From NCBI GenBank assembly GCA_038502055.1, contig JAXRKN010000037.1:6604501-6668500 (forward strand): DNA of 64,000 bases, read 5' to 3'. The notes below the pieces were generated by a model that saw only the letters and a list, made by a program, of their open reading frames with translations, made no database searches and was not told the DNA's origin. Origin of the DNA: Tanytarsus gracilentus. Its lineage: Eukaryota > Arthropoda > Insecta > Diptera > Chironomidae. The translations under genes and the position numbers were made by a program. The first letter of the stretch is position 1; each line of letters opens with the position of its first letter. Positions 25,538 to 37,300 of the stretch are shown one piece after another.

Positions 25538-25562
25538 AGAAATCAAAAGCTTTTTGTTAAAA
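25538..25562. repeat. Target-site duplication, right copy (25 bp)
   Basis: Exact copy of 24582-24606; it abuts the (TAATC)n tail, which fixes the 3' end of the element. Confidence 0.85.
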
Positions 25563-28500
25563 TTAAATTTTTATAAATTTATCAAGCGAACGCCCTAAAT
25601 ATTTTCACAGAATAGAGCCCAAGTCTACAATGGGAAAAAAAATTCTGCCATATGACATGAGTTCATATACTAAAAGAGCCGAAAAACCTCTTTCACCAAA
25701 ACTTTAATGCCCATGAACAATTTTTGTGAAAAGAGAGGCGAAAAAGTTTTTCTTTCCTGCCATTACAGCCATTTCATCCCCTTTCTAATTTTTTGTTAAC
25801 GAAAAGTGCCATTCATTGTGCACATTTTTGCCATTATTCAAATTACACACTCATCATAGGGGTAACAGATGATTCAGTTGAAAACATGCAAATTTACCCC
25901 GAAAAAAAAAGCAGGAGAAAGAAAATACGAAACAAGCGACAAGCACGTTGTCGACGATCACAATTGAAATCGAAATTTTTCTTTTTTCGACGAAACATTT
26001 TTGAATAAAATTTTAATTTCAAGGTCGATATTACGTGAGTGAGAGAAATGAAATGGTGTAACACATATATATGTATATTGGCTGGTTTTTAATATTATTT
26101 ATGTACACTGTGCTCTCTGTGTTGTTGTATATCGACTGGCTAAATGTGGCGTTTTTATGAAAGGTCTTTTTTCATATTTCTTTTACTTTTTTATTGCTAC
26201 ACTTTCGTTGACACATTTCACATATAATATTGAGTTGTTGCTCATACATAAAGTTTAATGTATTCATTTAGAGATGTGTGGAAAAAAGCTTTCGTTTAAT
26301 CTCTTTTTTGGAACTGTTGTAATTGCGCCGACTTACTGACGGAGTCTCTCTCTCCATCTCAATCTATGCTCAATGTCGAAAGAAATATTTTTCACACCAT
26401 ATAATAATAAAAGCCATCGTTTGTTTTAAAATATATTTTATTCCAAACTCTCCACACAACTCAATTATTTTTTTATGCATTAGAAATTCAATACCTATGT
26501 TAATTTCAACAAAAAAAAAAGTAGTGGCTGCTTACAAAATCGTAGAAAAAAATAATAAACAAACTTCGTCTCATTATGTGTCGCTCTCTTTACTTCATTG
26601 TCTTCCTCCTTCAATACTTCCAAAATAAAAACGCACTTCACTTTTTACATAACAACTTACATCGCTGTCGTAAACTTGAAAAATATGACAAAAAAAATAA
26701 TTTTTAATCAAGTTTGATAGAGCAAGAAATGAAATAAAATTTCAGGAAATCGATCTTGTGACGCGAATTAAATTACTGCGTGCTGTACAGTGTAATATGA
26801 GGCATTGGAAACACTAAATTGATTTTAATTTTTTTGCATGAATTAATTTAATTTTTTAGAATTTACTTAAGACCAAGCTAAGTATTCTTAGCAGTGCACT
26901 CTGCTGTGTCATTGAATTCTACAAAAATTGCCGAGAATTAAATTTGAGATTGCGACTAAAGAAGAAGAAAATTGTTAGCAGACAAAACTTCACAATTTTA
27001 AATAATTTTAGTGACGCCGGAATGGTGTGGATTGAGCATTGAAATAAGAAGAAACACAAAAAATCTGCTTCGTCAGGCACATTGAAGGTAAAATTGTGCG
27101 GAAAATGTGTATATTGTTTCGCTTTTACGAAATCGCAAAAAAAAAATTAATCAGCTCAAGCCATTGTTGGATGGCGCAAATAAGCCTTTCATCGTTTTGC
27201 GATATTTAACGACAAACACACAATTTTACTTTCAGTACTTTCAAAAAAAAGAGAGACTGATGTTTGCATAGCGAGTAGACTGAAAAGTACTAGCGAGCAA
27301 AAGGGCTGACGTCATTCGAGTGTTTCAAGAATGAAAGAAAAAAAACATAGTGAAATGTTCACACTTTTGGAGTGAGAGAGATAGGAGGGAGAGAGTGAAA
27401 GATTATCAAAGGCTAGGCAGGAAAAAGACAAGCGAAGTCAAGGCGTTGCGTGGAAGTAGTAAAAACCTTCTCTATTTTGATGAATTCTCACTTCCCAAAT
27501 GTTCCTTGAAATTATTATTAAGCGCAAAATGTGTTGAGAGAAAGATGAAAGTATTCATGCGATTGGAGTGGATTAGGTGCGGCAGCATCTCTCTCTGGCT
27601 GCTTTTACGATGTGTTTAATGATGGATTTATGTGCGCTCTTTAACTGTCCCACATTTCACTCACATAAAATGTATAATAATTTGTTTTTTTTTTTCGTGA
27701 AACATCGAAAAGGGCTATGCGATCGCACTTCCTATATATGTATGTGCAATTTCTTCAAAAAAAGAACATAAGGAAGAAAAAGAAGTATATGAGTGAGAAG
27801 AGACAGTATTTATGTGTAAATAAAATTTATTAGAGACGGAAAAACATTGAGCATAACATCAAAATAAATAGAACGTGTGTAGATACTCCTACCCATTGCT
27901 AACTCTTTTATTTCCTTTACTCTCGCTTTAGCACATTCGTGTGTTTGTGGAGAGAGCGAAGTGAAATAATACTACGACGACGATGATGATCGTGTATATA
28001 TTTTTTTGCGCTTATTTCATATTTTTTCATTCCATTCATTACTCCACACTCAACAGATTCAATGTGTTTTCATGTCTTCTCTTTTTTTTCGGTCGGTTTC
28101 ATTGAAATAATTTCTCACAAGCGAAAATTTCCTTCCTTCACATATTTCTCGCCAAGAGAGCGACATACAAACACACTGACTCACTCTCGCTTATGCACAG
28201 ATACTAACACGTGCTGTAGCGAGGCTTCGGGCCTTTCTGCTTTTGCTATATGGAGTTCGGGCGATTGAGAGGCAAAGTGAAAAAATAATGAAACTTTTTC
28301 ATTTTAGTTCTTTTTCTTTTTTGGCCGTGTAAGCGCGCAGAGCGGCTCGATCCTCCGAAGATTATTTTTATTTTGAATTTATTTAATTTTTTTCGGTACA
28401 TTTTTGTTTGTTATAATTTTTCCATATCATATCGTGTGTGCATATTTTCGTAAAAAAATTCCTTCCTTGATTGTTTTCCAATTTCCTTCCTCGGAAAATC

Positions 28501-31500
28501 ACCATCATCGGGATAAGTGAAAAAAAAGAAAGTTGAACGGGAATAGAGAAAAAAGTATTTTGTGTACTACGGAAAAGAAAATATTTTCATGTTTTCATGA
28601 AAAAAAAATCTTCAACAAACAAAAAACTTGAGTGAATTAAAAAGTGCCAAAAATTTTTATTTATGGATTAATCATGCGAGAGAACAGTTATCATCATTTG
28701 CGGGAAAACTAATACTGTCAGTGATAATTATGTTGACGCACAATTATGAAATAAAATATCACAAAAAGTTTATGGAGTGACAATAGTGAAAGAAATAAAA
28801 GATCGTAAAACCTTCACATTTTTATAAAAAAAAGAAAGAAAAAGAGGAAAAGCGAGCGAAAGAAAAAACTTTTACTTTCATTTAAATAATAAACGAAGTT
28901 TTGTAATATATAAAAAAACTTTTTTTAACGCGACGATTGTTGTTAAGTAATTTGGAAGATTTGATGTTACATAAGAACTCAAACAGCGCAAGCGAGTGAA
29001 AGAGCTTTCAATTTTACTTTTTTTTCATCGCTGTTGCCGTGCTCATCGTCATCAACATCATCGCCACCCAACAACATCATCAACGCTTTTTTATTAAGAC
29101 ATTACAAAGCAACTTTTATTCTCTCTTGTGCTCACTCACTCACTTAACTCAAATGTGCAATGATAAAGAAAAATTAAAAGAGTGACTGAAAGGTTAAACT
29201 GTGCTCAAGTGAAAATTAGCGTGATGATGGATTTAACAAGAGCATCGAGAATGATTCGCACTTTTATGACTCATATCAATTGTCGTAATGATAAAAGGCA
29301 GTCGTCTTACTGATAACCACAAAGCGTAAACAGAAAAGAAAATTATTACAGTGCGGCACGGGTTGAGAGAGAAAAAAGTGAATGTAATTGGTGTGACGAA
29401 AGAACGATAAAGTATAAGAAATAATTCTCAAAGACGGTTGTAATACGCAATAAGGAGAAAAAGTGAAAAACATTTTTTGACTTTTTCGGTGGAGCGAGAG
29501 AAAAGTTTGGAGATTAAAAAAATAATAAAAACTGCCTTGAAAACACAACTAAGAATTGGAGAGACGGATAGAGTGAGAAAAACACGACTATTTTCTTGCA
29601 AAAACACTTCGCGCGACGACAACAGCGAGTGGTGTTAAGAACGAGGGAAGCGCTATCATAAAACTCTCTTCTTTTAAGTTTTTATTTTTTCTTGTGAACG
29701 CGTACAATAAAATCATTCACATTGGATCATCAAGCAGGTGAGTTTCGATCGTCGATTGTCATCTTTTACTGCACAAGGTTTTTTTTAAGTTGAATTTCAA
29801 GATGACTAATGTGATGTTTAGAAATCACGTCAATTTTAATGAACAACATTTTAGACACAGCCATTACTCAAAACTAATCTTACCATTGTTAGCTCTTCAA
29901 AAGAAAGAAGAAATTTAAAATTTTATTGTTCTTTTGTTAAAATGCATTTTAACTTCGTAAACTAATTTTTATTAACTTTAATTAAATTCAATTTTAGTCG
30001 TTTAACTTCAATAGAGCACAATTGCATAGTCATAAAAATTCTGCACAAAATAATTTTCAACTGACAAATTTTTTTTTGGTGTTGCCCAATGAACTATTCC
30101 AAAAATTTCATGGTGAGAGATAGCGCATCCATTTTATGAAGAAAAAAAAAGGAAAATGCATTTCTAACTCTGAAAAACATAAAAATCCATTAACAAGAAT
30201 AACGACAAAAAAGTCATAAAACTTTCTGTGAGAGAGCAGCATTGCACATAAATATCATATCCATAGCAGAGCATAGAAAATGCTATAATGCAAAGAAAGA
30301 AAAATGAAAGAAGACAGAAATGTTGAACATGTCCTTTTTTTAATGTTCGCTGCACCAATCAGAAGCGAGAAATGTGAGGGAGAGGAAGTTTGTGTGTGCG
30401 TTCTGTATTTTTTGGAAATGGGAGAGTGCGTATTGAATAGCAGAAGAATTGAATGCTGATAGAGACGACAGTGAGTCGTAAAAATGACATAAAGACTCAT
30501 AAATTATGCTGGAATGGCATTTTTTCGACTCATCGTCTCTTTCTCATCCATATCAACTTATACAATGAAGTTATCTGTTTCTCATAAATATCAAATTTAA
30601 TGAAACTATAAGTTTAAAATTATTTTTACGAGGCAGAATTACTTTTCTTCTTATTCTTCTCTTTTTACCCTCTTTTTACATGGCTTACAGAAATAACTCT
30701 CAGAATAATGTCAAACTGACGACATCGAGTGATGATTGCAAAACGATTTCTCGTTCCCTCCTACGTGAAAAGTGCAAGCATTTTTCTTCAATCATGTTCG
30801 ACTTCGCCATTATGGAAGTTTTCGAATATATACAACGCGCTCACTCTCACAATATTGTGAAAAACTGTTAATTTTTTTTTCTGCAGCGTTATGCAACTTT
30901 TTTATATACATTTTTTCCATCTACTTCAATTTCAATAAGGTTGCGGAGACTTTAAAATTGCTTCACTTTGAAATTCTACTTTTTAAAAATAAAATACTTT
31001 TTGCTGACTTTTCTACTTCATCCATGTCGTCAATTTCTTCAAAAAGAATTTTTTTGTCACTGTAAAAAGAACTCTTTAAGTTTCAACAAAGTGTCATGCG
31101 ATAGCAAAAAATTAATCTACAATTTCATAACTTCATTGCAATCGACTTAAATTGCTACTTATTCGCTGAAATATGAAAAAAGTGAGAGAAGGTTTAAGGT
31201 TACAAGAGCAAAAATTAAAACCTCAAAACCTCCACAAGAAATAGTATGAGAAAAAGTCATTTTGCAATATCCCATTTCCATAATCCATCTCTTAACTCTC
31301 CATTAAGTAATCGCTTTGAAACAATATAAAATAAAAAGTAGAACGATGCAGCGAGAGATTTAAGCCTTTCCCAACAACGATAAAATTAAGTTCGGAAAGG
31401 TCTCTTAGCGAAGAGACATCGTGCTCGCCTCAACAACGAAATCGAGTGAGAGCGCAAAAGAAATATATAAAAAGTTTCATTGTTTTCCAGACCGTAAAAA

Positions 31501-33676
31501 GAGAGAAACATAATTTCAAGAAATTATGCAACATGCCATGAAGAAATTTTCATTTTCTTTTTTTTCACACGCACATAAAACAATAAAAAGTAATTCAGAA
31601 AAGAAGAGAATTGCAAAATGCGCACAACTTCACGAGTGTGCTTCATTTCTCAAGCTCTCGATGCGAGAAACAAAAACGTGAAAAATGTTAAACTTGCAAA
31701 AGCTTACTTTTGCAATTCCACTCACTCACTTTATTTTTGAAATTGAAAAAAAAGAAGATGAAAAATGTTCAACAAGTTGATTAAGTGAAAAACTCATCTT
31801 CTTTCTCAATGAATTCGCAATGAATGAGAAAATCTTTTTATTTTTCTATTACGCGAACTTAGAAGAGAAGAAATTTGCATCATCTTGCGCAGCAGTAAAA
31901 TAAAAAGAGAAAACTCATCGCGTTGCGTAATCTCAGATAGTTGAATTGAAATTAGTAAAAAAGTGAGAGAGAGAGAAATTCATTGATGCATCGCAGCAAA
32001 TAAAAATATAGTTGACAGATCGCATTCAATCAATGAGTCGATGCAAGTGTGCTGCCATTTACTGGGTCAGATTTAATCGAATGCACAGTGAACGGTTTTC
32101 ATCATCATTCAGAAAGAGATTTTATTTAATGAAAGACTTTTCATTGATCGATCGTGGCTGCATGTGAGCCAAATAGACTCGAATTTATTTATTTCACTTT
32201 TTTTGGTGACTTTTGCAATTGAGAAAGGAAAAAACAACGTGATTCATGCACTCGAGTGCACACAGGAAAGCAATCGCCGATGAGATCGCTAGATAATTAA
32301 TTTATTCGACATGAACCTACATTCAAACGGCTGCTTAAGCTTGAAAGTAAAGAAAGAGAGAGAGAATTGCAATTGAATTGAGAGTTTATTGGGGGCAAAA
32401 GTGAACAGCGAGTAAATGAAGAAATTTAATGCGGCAAATTACTTTTGAGACCTCTAGATGTGACTCTCGGTGAATGTAGGTGAAAAAATTTTCCACTTTA
32501 AGCTTAATGTCATGTAGCACTCTACAGTGAATGGCTTTGGACTTTATTTTTAAAATTGCATAATAAAAATTCCATGCTTGAAGAGAGAGAGGTCTTCTCA
32601 AATTTCAGACTTTTACGGAAGTTTTATTGTTCCCACGAATCGAATCTGAGATCGCTCTGAAATTCGAATGTTAGTGCTTCAAATTTTATTCATAGAAAAT
32701 TGCAACACAAAACCTTCCACAAAATCATGGTGAAAAAATTCACATGAAATTATCGAAAAAATAAATAACTGACCTTCGACGATCTTTCACTCTCGACGAA
32801 AAAAATTCCATTACGCACATGTGAGAAAAGCGAAATGAAATACTTGAACGCAGTGAGGAGAAAGAAGAAAAAAAGTTTATGACCCAGTCACCAAAAAAAA
32901 GCAACGCAACAATTCATTTGCGGTCCATCATGAAAGTCGAAAGCATGCACACGAGAGATCGTCCAATACACAGCACATTTTCCTTCCATGTATGTCACAG
33001 TGAGCGCTCACCCAAAAACTGGTTTTCGAATACATAATATTGCATATTTTTATTTAATACATAAAGTTACTTCATACTTCAGCGTGAAGCGAATGGTATA
33101 ATATAAAGAGTGAGAGAGAGACTTCACAATAAAGCATTGTATATTGAAAACGAAATTGAAAAAAAAAATACTTTCACTAACCTAGTTTCTCTTATATCAT
33201 ACAATATTTTACGGCGCTTTATGGAGATCGTCATGTATTTGTGTTTTGTTGAAAAACTCTCACTATTTTGAGCTATAACAATAGATTCGCTCTCTCTCAC
33301 TCACTCTTTATTTTCAAGCCCATTTGAACTTATTGCATAGAGTTGCAATATATCACGCTTGTTACTCAATATTGCACATACAAACGTACACATTGAGCTT
33401 CAATTCTTTCGCAAATGTGCGACATATGTGCTTTAGCATAAACTTTTTAGCTCTCACTTTACAATTTATATTTTTTTTGCGGTGGTTGTTGAAACTGATG
33501 CAATAATCTGCCTTCACAATTTTTTTCTATGTGTATAAATTTTCATGGTACTGCACATTTCTGTGGTTATGCTTAAGCGCATATTTCTCAAAAATAAGAA
33601 AATCATAAAAGTCAAAAGATCGTTAAATTTTTAAATTTCTCAAAAAATGTTTCAAAACCCACACGTGGGTGTTGCC
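25563..33676. other. Gene-free region holding a likely ken leader exon
   Basis: No recognisable protein-coding exon. The part from about 28200 to 29737 differs from the rest: its start is more G+C-rich (28210-28370), it becomes strongly A/G-rich on the plus strand, and it ends at a strong donor. The remainder is AT-rich sequence with CT- and GA-rich runs. Nothing else is recognised. Confidence 0.45.
28270..29737 (+). other. Putative 5' untranslated leader exon of ken
   Basis: The sequence ends in CAG|GTGAGT at 29737/29738, a near-perfect donor. The A/G-rich plus strand and lack of a long open frame fit an untranslated leader. Joined to the acceptor at 41618/41619, the frame of the ken start codon has an upstream TGA and no earlier ATG before it. 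The implied intron is about 11.9 kb. The 5' boundary is approximate and the link to ken is inferred from order and orientation only. Confidence 0.35.
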
Positions 33677-33704
33677 GTGTAACCCACTTGTAACAGATCA
33701 GTAT

Positions 33705-33798
33705 TGGCTTCCCCTTTGGCTTCCCCTTCTGGCCTCCCCTTTTGGCTTCCCAAAAATGGCTTCCCAAAATGGCTTCCCAAAATTGCTTGGGAAGCTTG
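33705..33798. repeat. GGCTTCCC tandem array
   Basis: Successive copies of TTGGCTTCCCC, TGGCCTCCCC and TGGCTTCCCAAAA, spaced about 11-14 bases, form a degenerate short tandem array inside the MITE-like element. Confidence 0.8.
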
Positions 33799-33810
33799 CT
33801 TGCTACATCT

Positions 33811-34087
33811 AAAAAATGGACATTAGTGGCATTCCTTGGACACTCCTGGCCGGCCGTGACGGTCATTCTTCAAAATCATCAATGCTAATCAATTCCTGAT
33901 GCAATTACGAGTTCAACGAGGTACATGAAGCCATACTTTTAAAAAATGGACATTAGGGGCACTACTGGCCGGCACTGATGGACATTGGTGGCACTCTTGG
34001 ATGGCCATGATAGACATTCCTCAAATATCATCAATGCCTTTCGATTCCTGATACAACTACGAGTTCAACGACATACATGAAGCCATA
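33811..34087 (+). repeat. Internal direct duplication of about 130-145 bp
   Basis: Both halves (33811-33937 and 33941-34087) start AAAAAATGGACATTAG and end with a shared ACATGAAGCCATA. Each contains ATTCCTGAT and ACGAGTTCAACGA. They differ by substitutions and one longer insertion, so the duplication is not recent. Confidence 0.8.
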
Positions 34088-34252
34088 TAACAGGAAATTT
34101 GTATGAAAAATGGCATTTAGGGCTGTCCATGGCACGACCTGTGGTCATGACCCTCATAATTCCTAAAATGGCCGAATCTAAATTCATAGACCTACCATTT
34201 GGCGAAAACTAGAAGTCTCTAGCTATCTCAGGAGCCGAGATCTCGATGGAAC

Positions 34253-34280
34253 AGACGGACAGACAGACAGACAGACAGAC
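34253..34280. repeat. (GACA)n microsatellite
   Basis: Uninterrupted GACA repeats flanked by GACGGAC, near the right end of the MITE-like element. Confidence 0.85.
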
Positions 34281-34328
34281 GGACGGAAATAGGCGCATAT
34301 AAGTGTTACACCACTTTGTGGGTTACAC

Positions 34329-37300
34329 TAAAAAATAGCTTAAAACTGTAAATTTGAATAGTTTCATCAATCAACTTCCAACATTAAAGAAAAGAGTTGA
34401 CGACGTGACAAAAACGACCACACGAGAGAATTGCGCTAAAAGCTCATTCAGTATTCAAGTCAATAATATATGCAGCAAATGACTTAAGACAAAGTCAACC
34501 TTAATGGAAATGAATTTTCATTAATGGAGCGTTGCAAAAGAGCGGCACCAATGAGTTTAAGAATTATGTTAAGTTTAGCGGTCACTCGCGAAAGCTCAAT
34601 ATGCTCGATTTCTTTTTTTCCTTCATTAACACTGCCTCAAATCGAGACGAGGGCAATTAAAAGGTCTTAATGAGCCATGAATCTCTTAAATTATATACAT
34701 TTTATTGCAACCTTTTATAAGAGCATGTATCTCTTCTCATCATCATAATTAAAAATAACAATATTCGTTTCCTCCACCACTCATCATCGCGCTCTTCGCT
34801 CACTCGACTATCACAAAACTCATTTTAGAGTCGAGCGATAGATAGTTTTTTTAGGAGTGAGAGAAAACCTCCAAAAGAAATAACAAATTTCAAGGCTAAA
34901 ATCGTTTCTCGAAGCTTTCCGCTTCTTTTGTTCAGCACACCAAAGCACTTTTTGAGAAATAAATACATATAGGAGGCTTTCAATGCTTCACTCTCTCGCG
35001 TGAGTCAAAGAGATTGAATAAAACTTGTGGAAGGAAGCGATTATCTAATGCCAAATATCATGCGCAATAATGGTAAATAAAAGTTTCCACGTCACATGGC
35101 AAGCTGTTGACATAGAAACATAAAAAAAATTGCAATTTTCATACATGAGAAGCCAAGAAAGAATCCAGCTACCATTGAGTAACCATAATGGTCTGCTTAA
35201 TGACATTTTAGTTATTTTGAAACGATATTTTTTTTTATTAAAACATCTCACGCTTTAATCTTTCCCTCCCAATCGCAAGTCATCTATTGCAGCAACTTTT
35301 ATTTTTCCATGCAGCAGTCAACTCTTTTTTAAAAATGCATAAAAAATTGCATTCAACAGCGAAAAGTGGAATGAATTAAAATTTTAGTCGAGTATATATG
35401 GGGTTGCTTTGAGAGGCTGGTGACGTGAGAAATTTAAATTTTTTGAAGGTCCTGAAAATATTTTTAGGGAGTCTCCTGAAAAAATCTTAAACATTTAATT
35501 CAGTGCGATTTTTTGATAATAAATTTAATCATTAATAAATCCTTGACACTATTTTCTTCCAATTTTATTTTCTTACTCAGCAAATTTTTATCAAAATGAA
35601 AGTGAAATCCACTAATCGCGTCGATAAAAATTGTAAAAAAACTCTCGTTTTCGTTTTTCTGAAAATTTTCGAATCTCACGTTGCAAATCTCAATACACGC
35701 GCGCACTAATATACTGTCACCAAGTGAGTGTAGACGCCACTCAATCAATGACTTTTCGCGTATATTCTGTACTTTGAAGTGTTTGCAGGGGGGAAATAAA
35801 TTTATTTTTATCTTATCACGAGAAAGAATGTTTCAAAAATAAAATAGTCGAAAGTTAAATATGACTTGCAATTTCATATTTATGAGTTTTGTCAATAAAA
35901 CTTGAAAAGATGAAAGTTCAAAAAAGTAAAAATCATCTCAAGGCTTTTATAAATGAACGGTGATTCTCTCAGGTGCACTTTTCGACACATTTAACATTTT
36001 AATGGCAGCAACAATTCACTATATATATGTTTACTCGCAGCATTCATAAATTACTACCTGCCTCGCTGTGAACGTACTCATTCATTATGCTATTCTATAG
36101 TGCGCCTGCCAAGATATACTACGGCGGTGATGATGAGCATTTATTGAAATTGAGTAATCAAATTAAATATACAATCGCTCGCGCTATGTGTGCTTCCTAG
36201 TTCTTCATCTTCCTTCTCTCTATTTTAAGGTGCAAAAGTGAGATAAGAAGAAAACGAAAAAATTTCTGAATGAAAAATAAAAATAGACAAGCGTGAATTT
36301 ATTTTAAAAGTCACGCGAAAACAACAAGAAGAACAATCGTACACACTCGTGGTTAGATTGATTATTGGCCATTATTATGATGTACGATGAAGGCAATCAG
36401 TCATGATGAATTTGCGCAATTGTGCGACCAAGAAGGAACGAGAGATGTGCAATTGTAAGCATCGCCAGTTTGTTGTTTCTTTACATTCGTTTCCTCATAG
36501 ATCATGCAGCACAGCACGCCATAAAAAAAATTCAACTCAGCCTCAATGATGATGATGATCATCATCCAATGATTATATGCCAATTCGTGACTATTGAATT
36601 GAGATTTTTTTTGTCGAAGCGCTTTTTTTGGGTGTGTTTTATCACAAAATTAAATTCCACAACCTCAACAAAAGCATTTCGAATCTCTACTTTATATTCG
36701 AGTTTCTATCTCTTTAATTTTTAATTCGATTCCAGCGACCTGAATTTTATGTTATTTTATATTTTTTTCCCTGTGCGGTTTATTCCACAATAGTTCTTTC
36801 TTCACGTTAAGCTGTTTGTTGTCTTTCGAGAGGGAACTGGAAGGGTATTATGTAATATAGTTTTCGCTCATGCCACATGCTTTCAATGTGAAAATTGAAA
36901 ACAGCACAATAAAAAATGCGAGGCAGTACAACGGGCAAAATGGAGCTAGAATAGAATGTGGAATAATGAAGAATTTGCATACGTCATTCGATGAAAAGCA
37001 CAAGCACTTATACAATCGCAAACAAGCGAGCTAGAATCGATCACTTTTATAATATATTTTTTTTGTTGCAATCTAACTATCTATTATTTCAGCTTATACC
37101 ACACCTTACTGCTATTTTTTTTCACTCTATACAAATTTAAATTATTTTTTCCCTCGACGTAATTTTTTGTTGTTTAGAAAATTGATTAAAATGTCAATTT
37201 TTTTCGTACATCGTGAATTTACTAACTTTAGAATTTGTAACGGTAAATTGTAGCAAAAAAAACTGTGCACGTTGATCATTAAACATGCATATGAGGATGT

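Larger units (their letters stand above)
33677..34328. mobile_element. MITE-like element with short terminal inverted repeats
   Basis: The left end GTGTAACCCAC (33677-33687) is repeated inverted at the right end (34318-34328). After it, TTGTAACA on the left parallels GGTGTAACA on the right. The 652-bp interior is G+C-richer than its surroundings. It contains a GGCTTCCC tandem array (33705-33798), an internal imperfect direct duplication (33811-33937 and 33941-34087) and a (GACA)n run near 34253-34280. No transposase is visible, and I could not find a clear target-site duplication, so the exact ends are uncertain. Confidence 0.55.

Noticed and set aside
28711..28722. TAATACTGTCAG, identical to the first 12 bases of miR-8/miR-200
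   Set aside because: The match stops after 12 bases and no complementary arm lies within hairpin distance, so it is a chance match.
33612..33866. 84-codon minus-strand frame ending in Gly-Lys-Pro repeats
   Set aside because: The repeats come from the GGCTTCCC tandem array and the frame runs across the end of the MITE-like element; it is not a gene.
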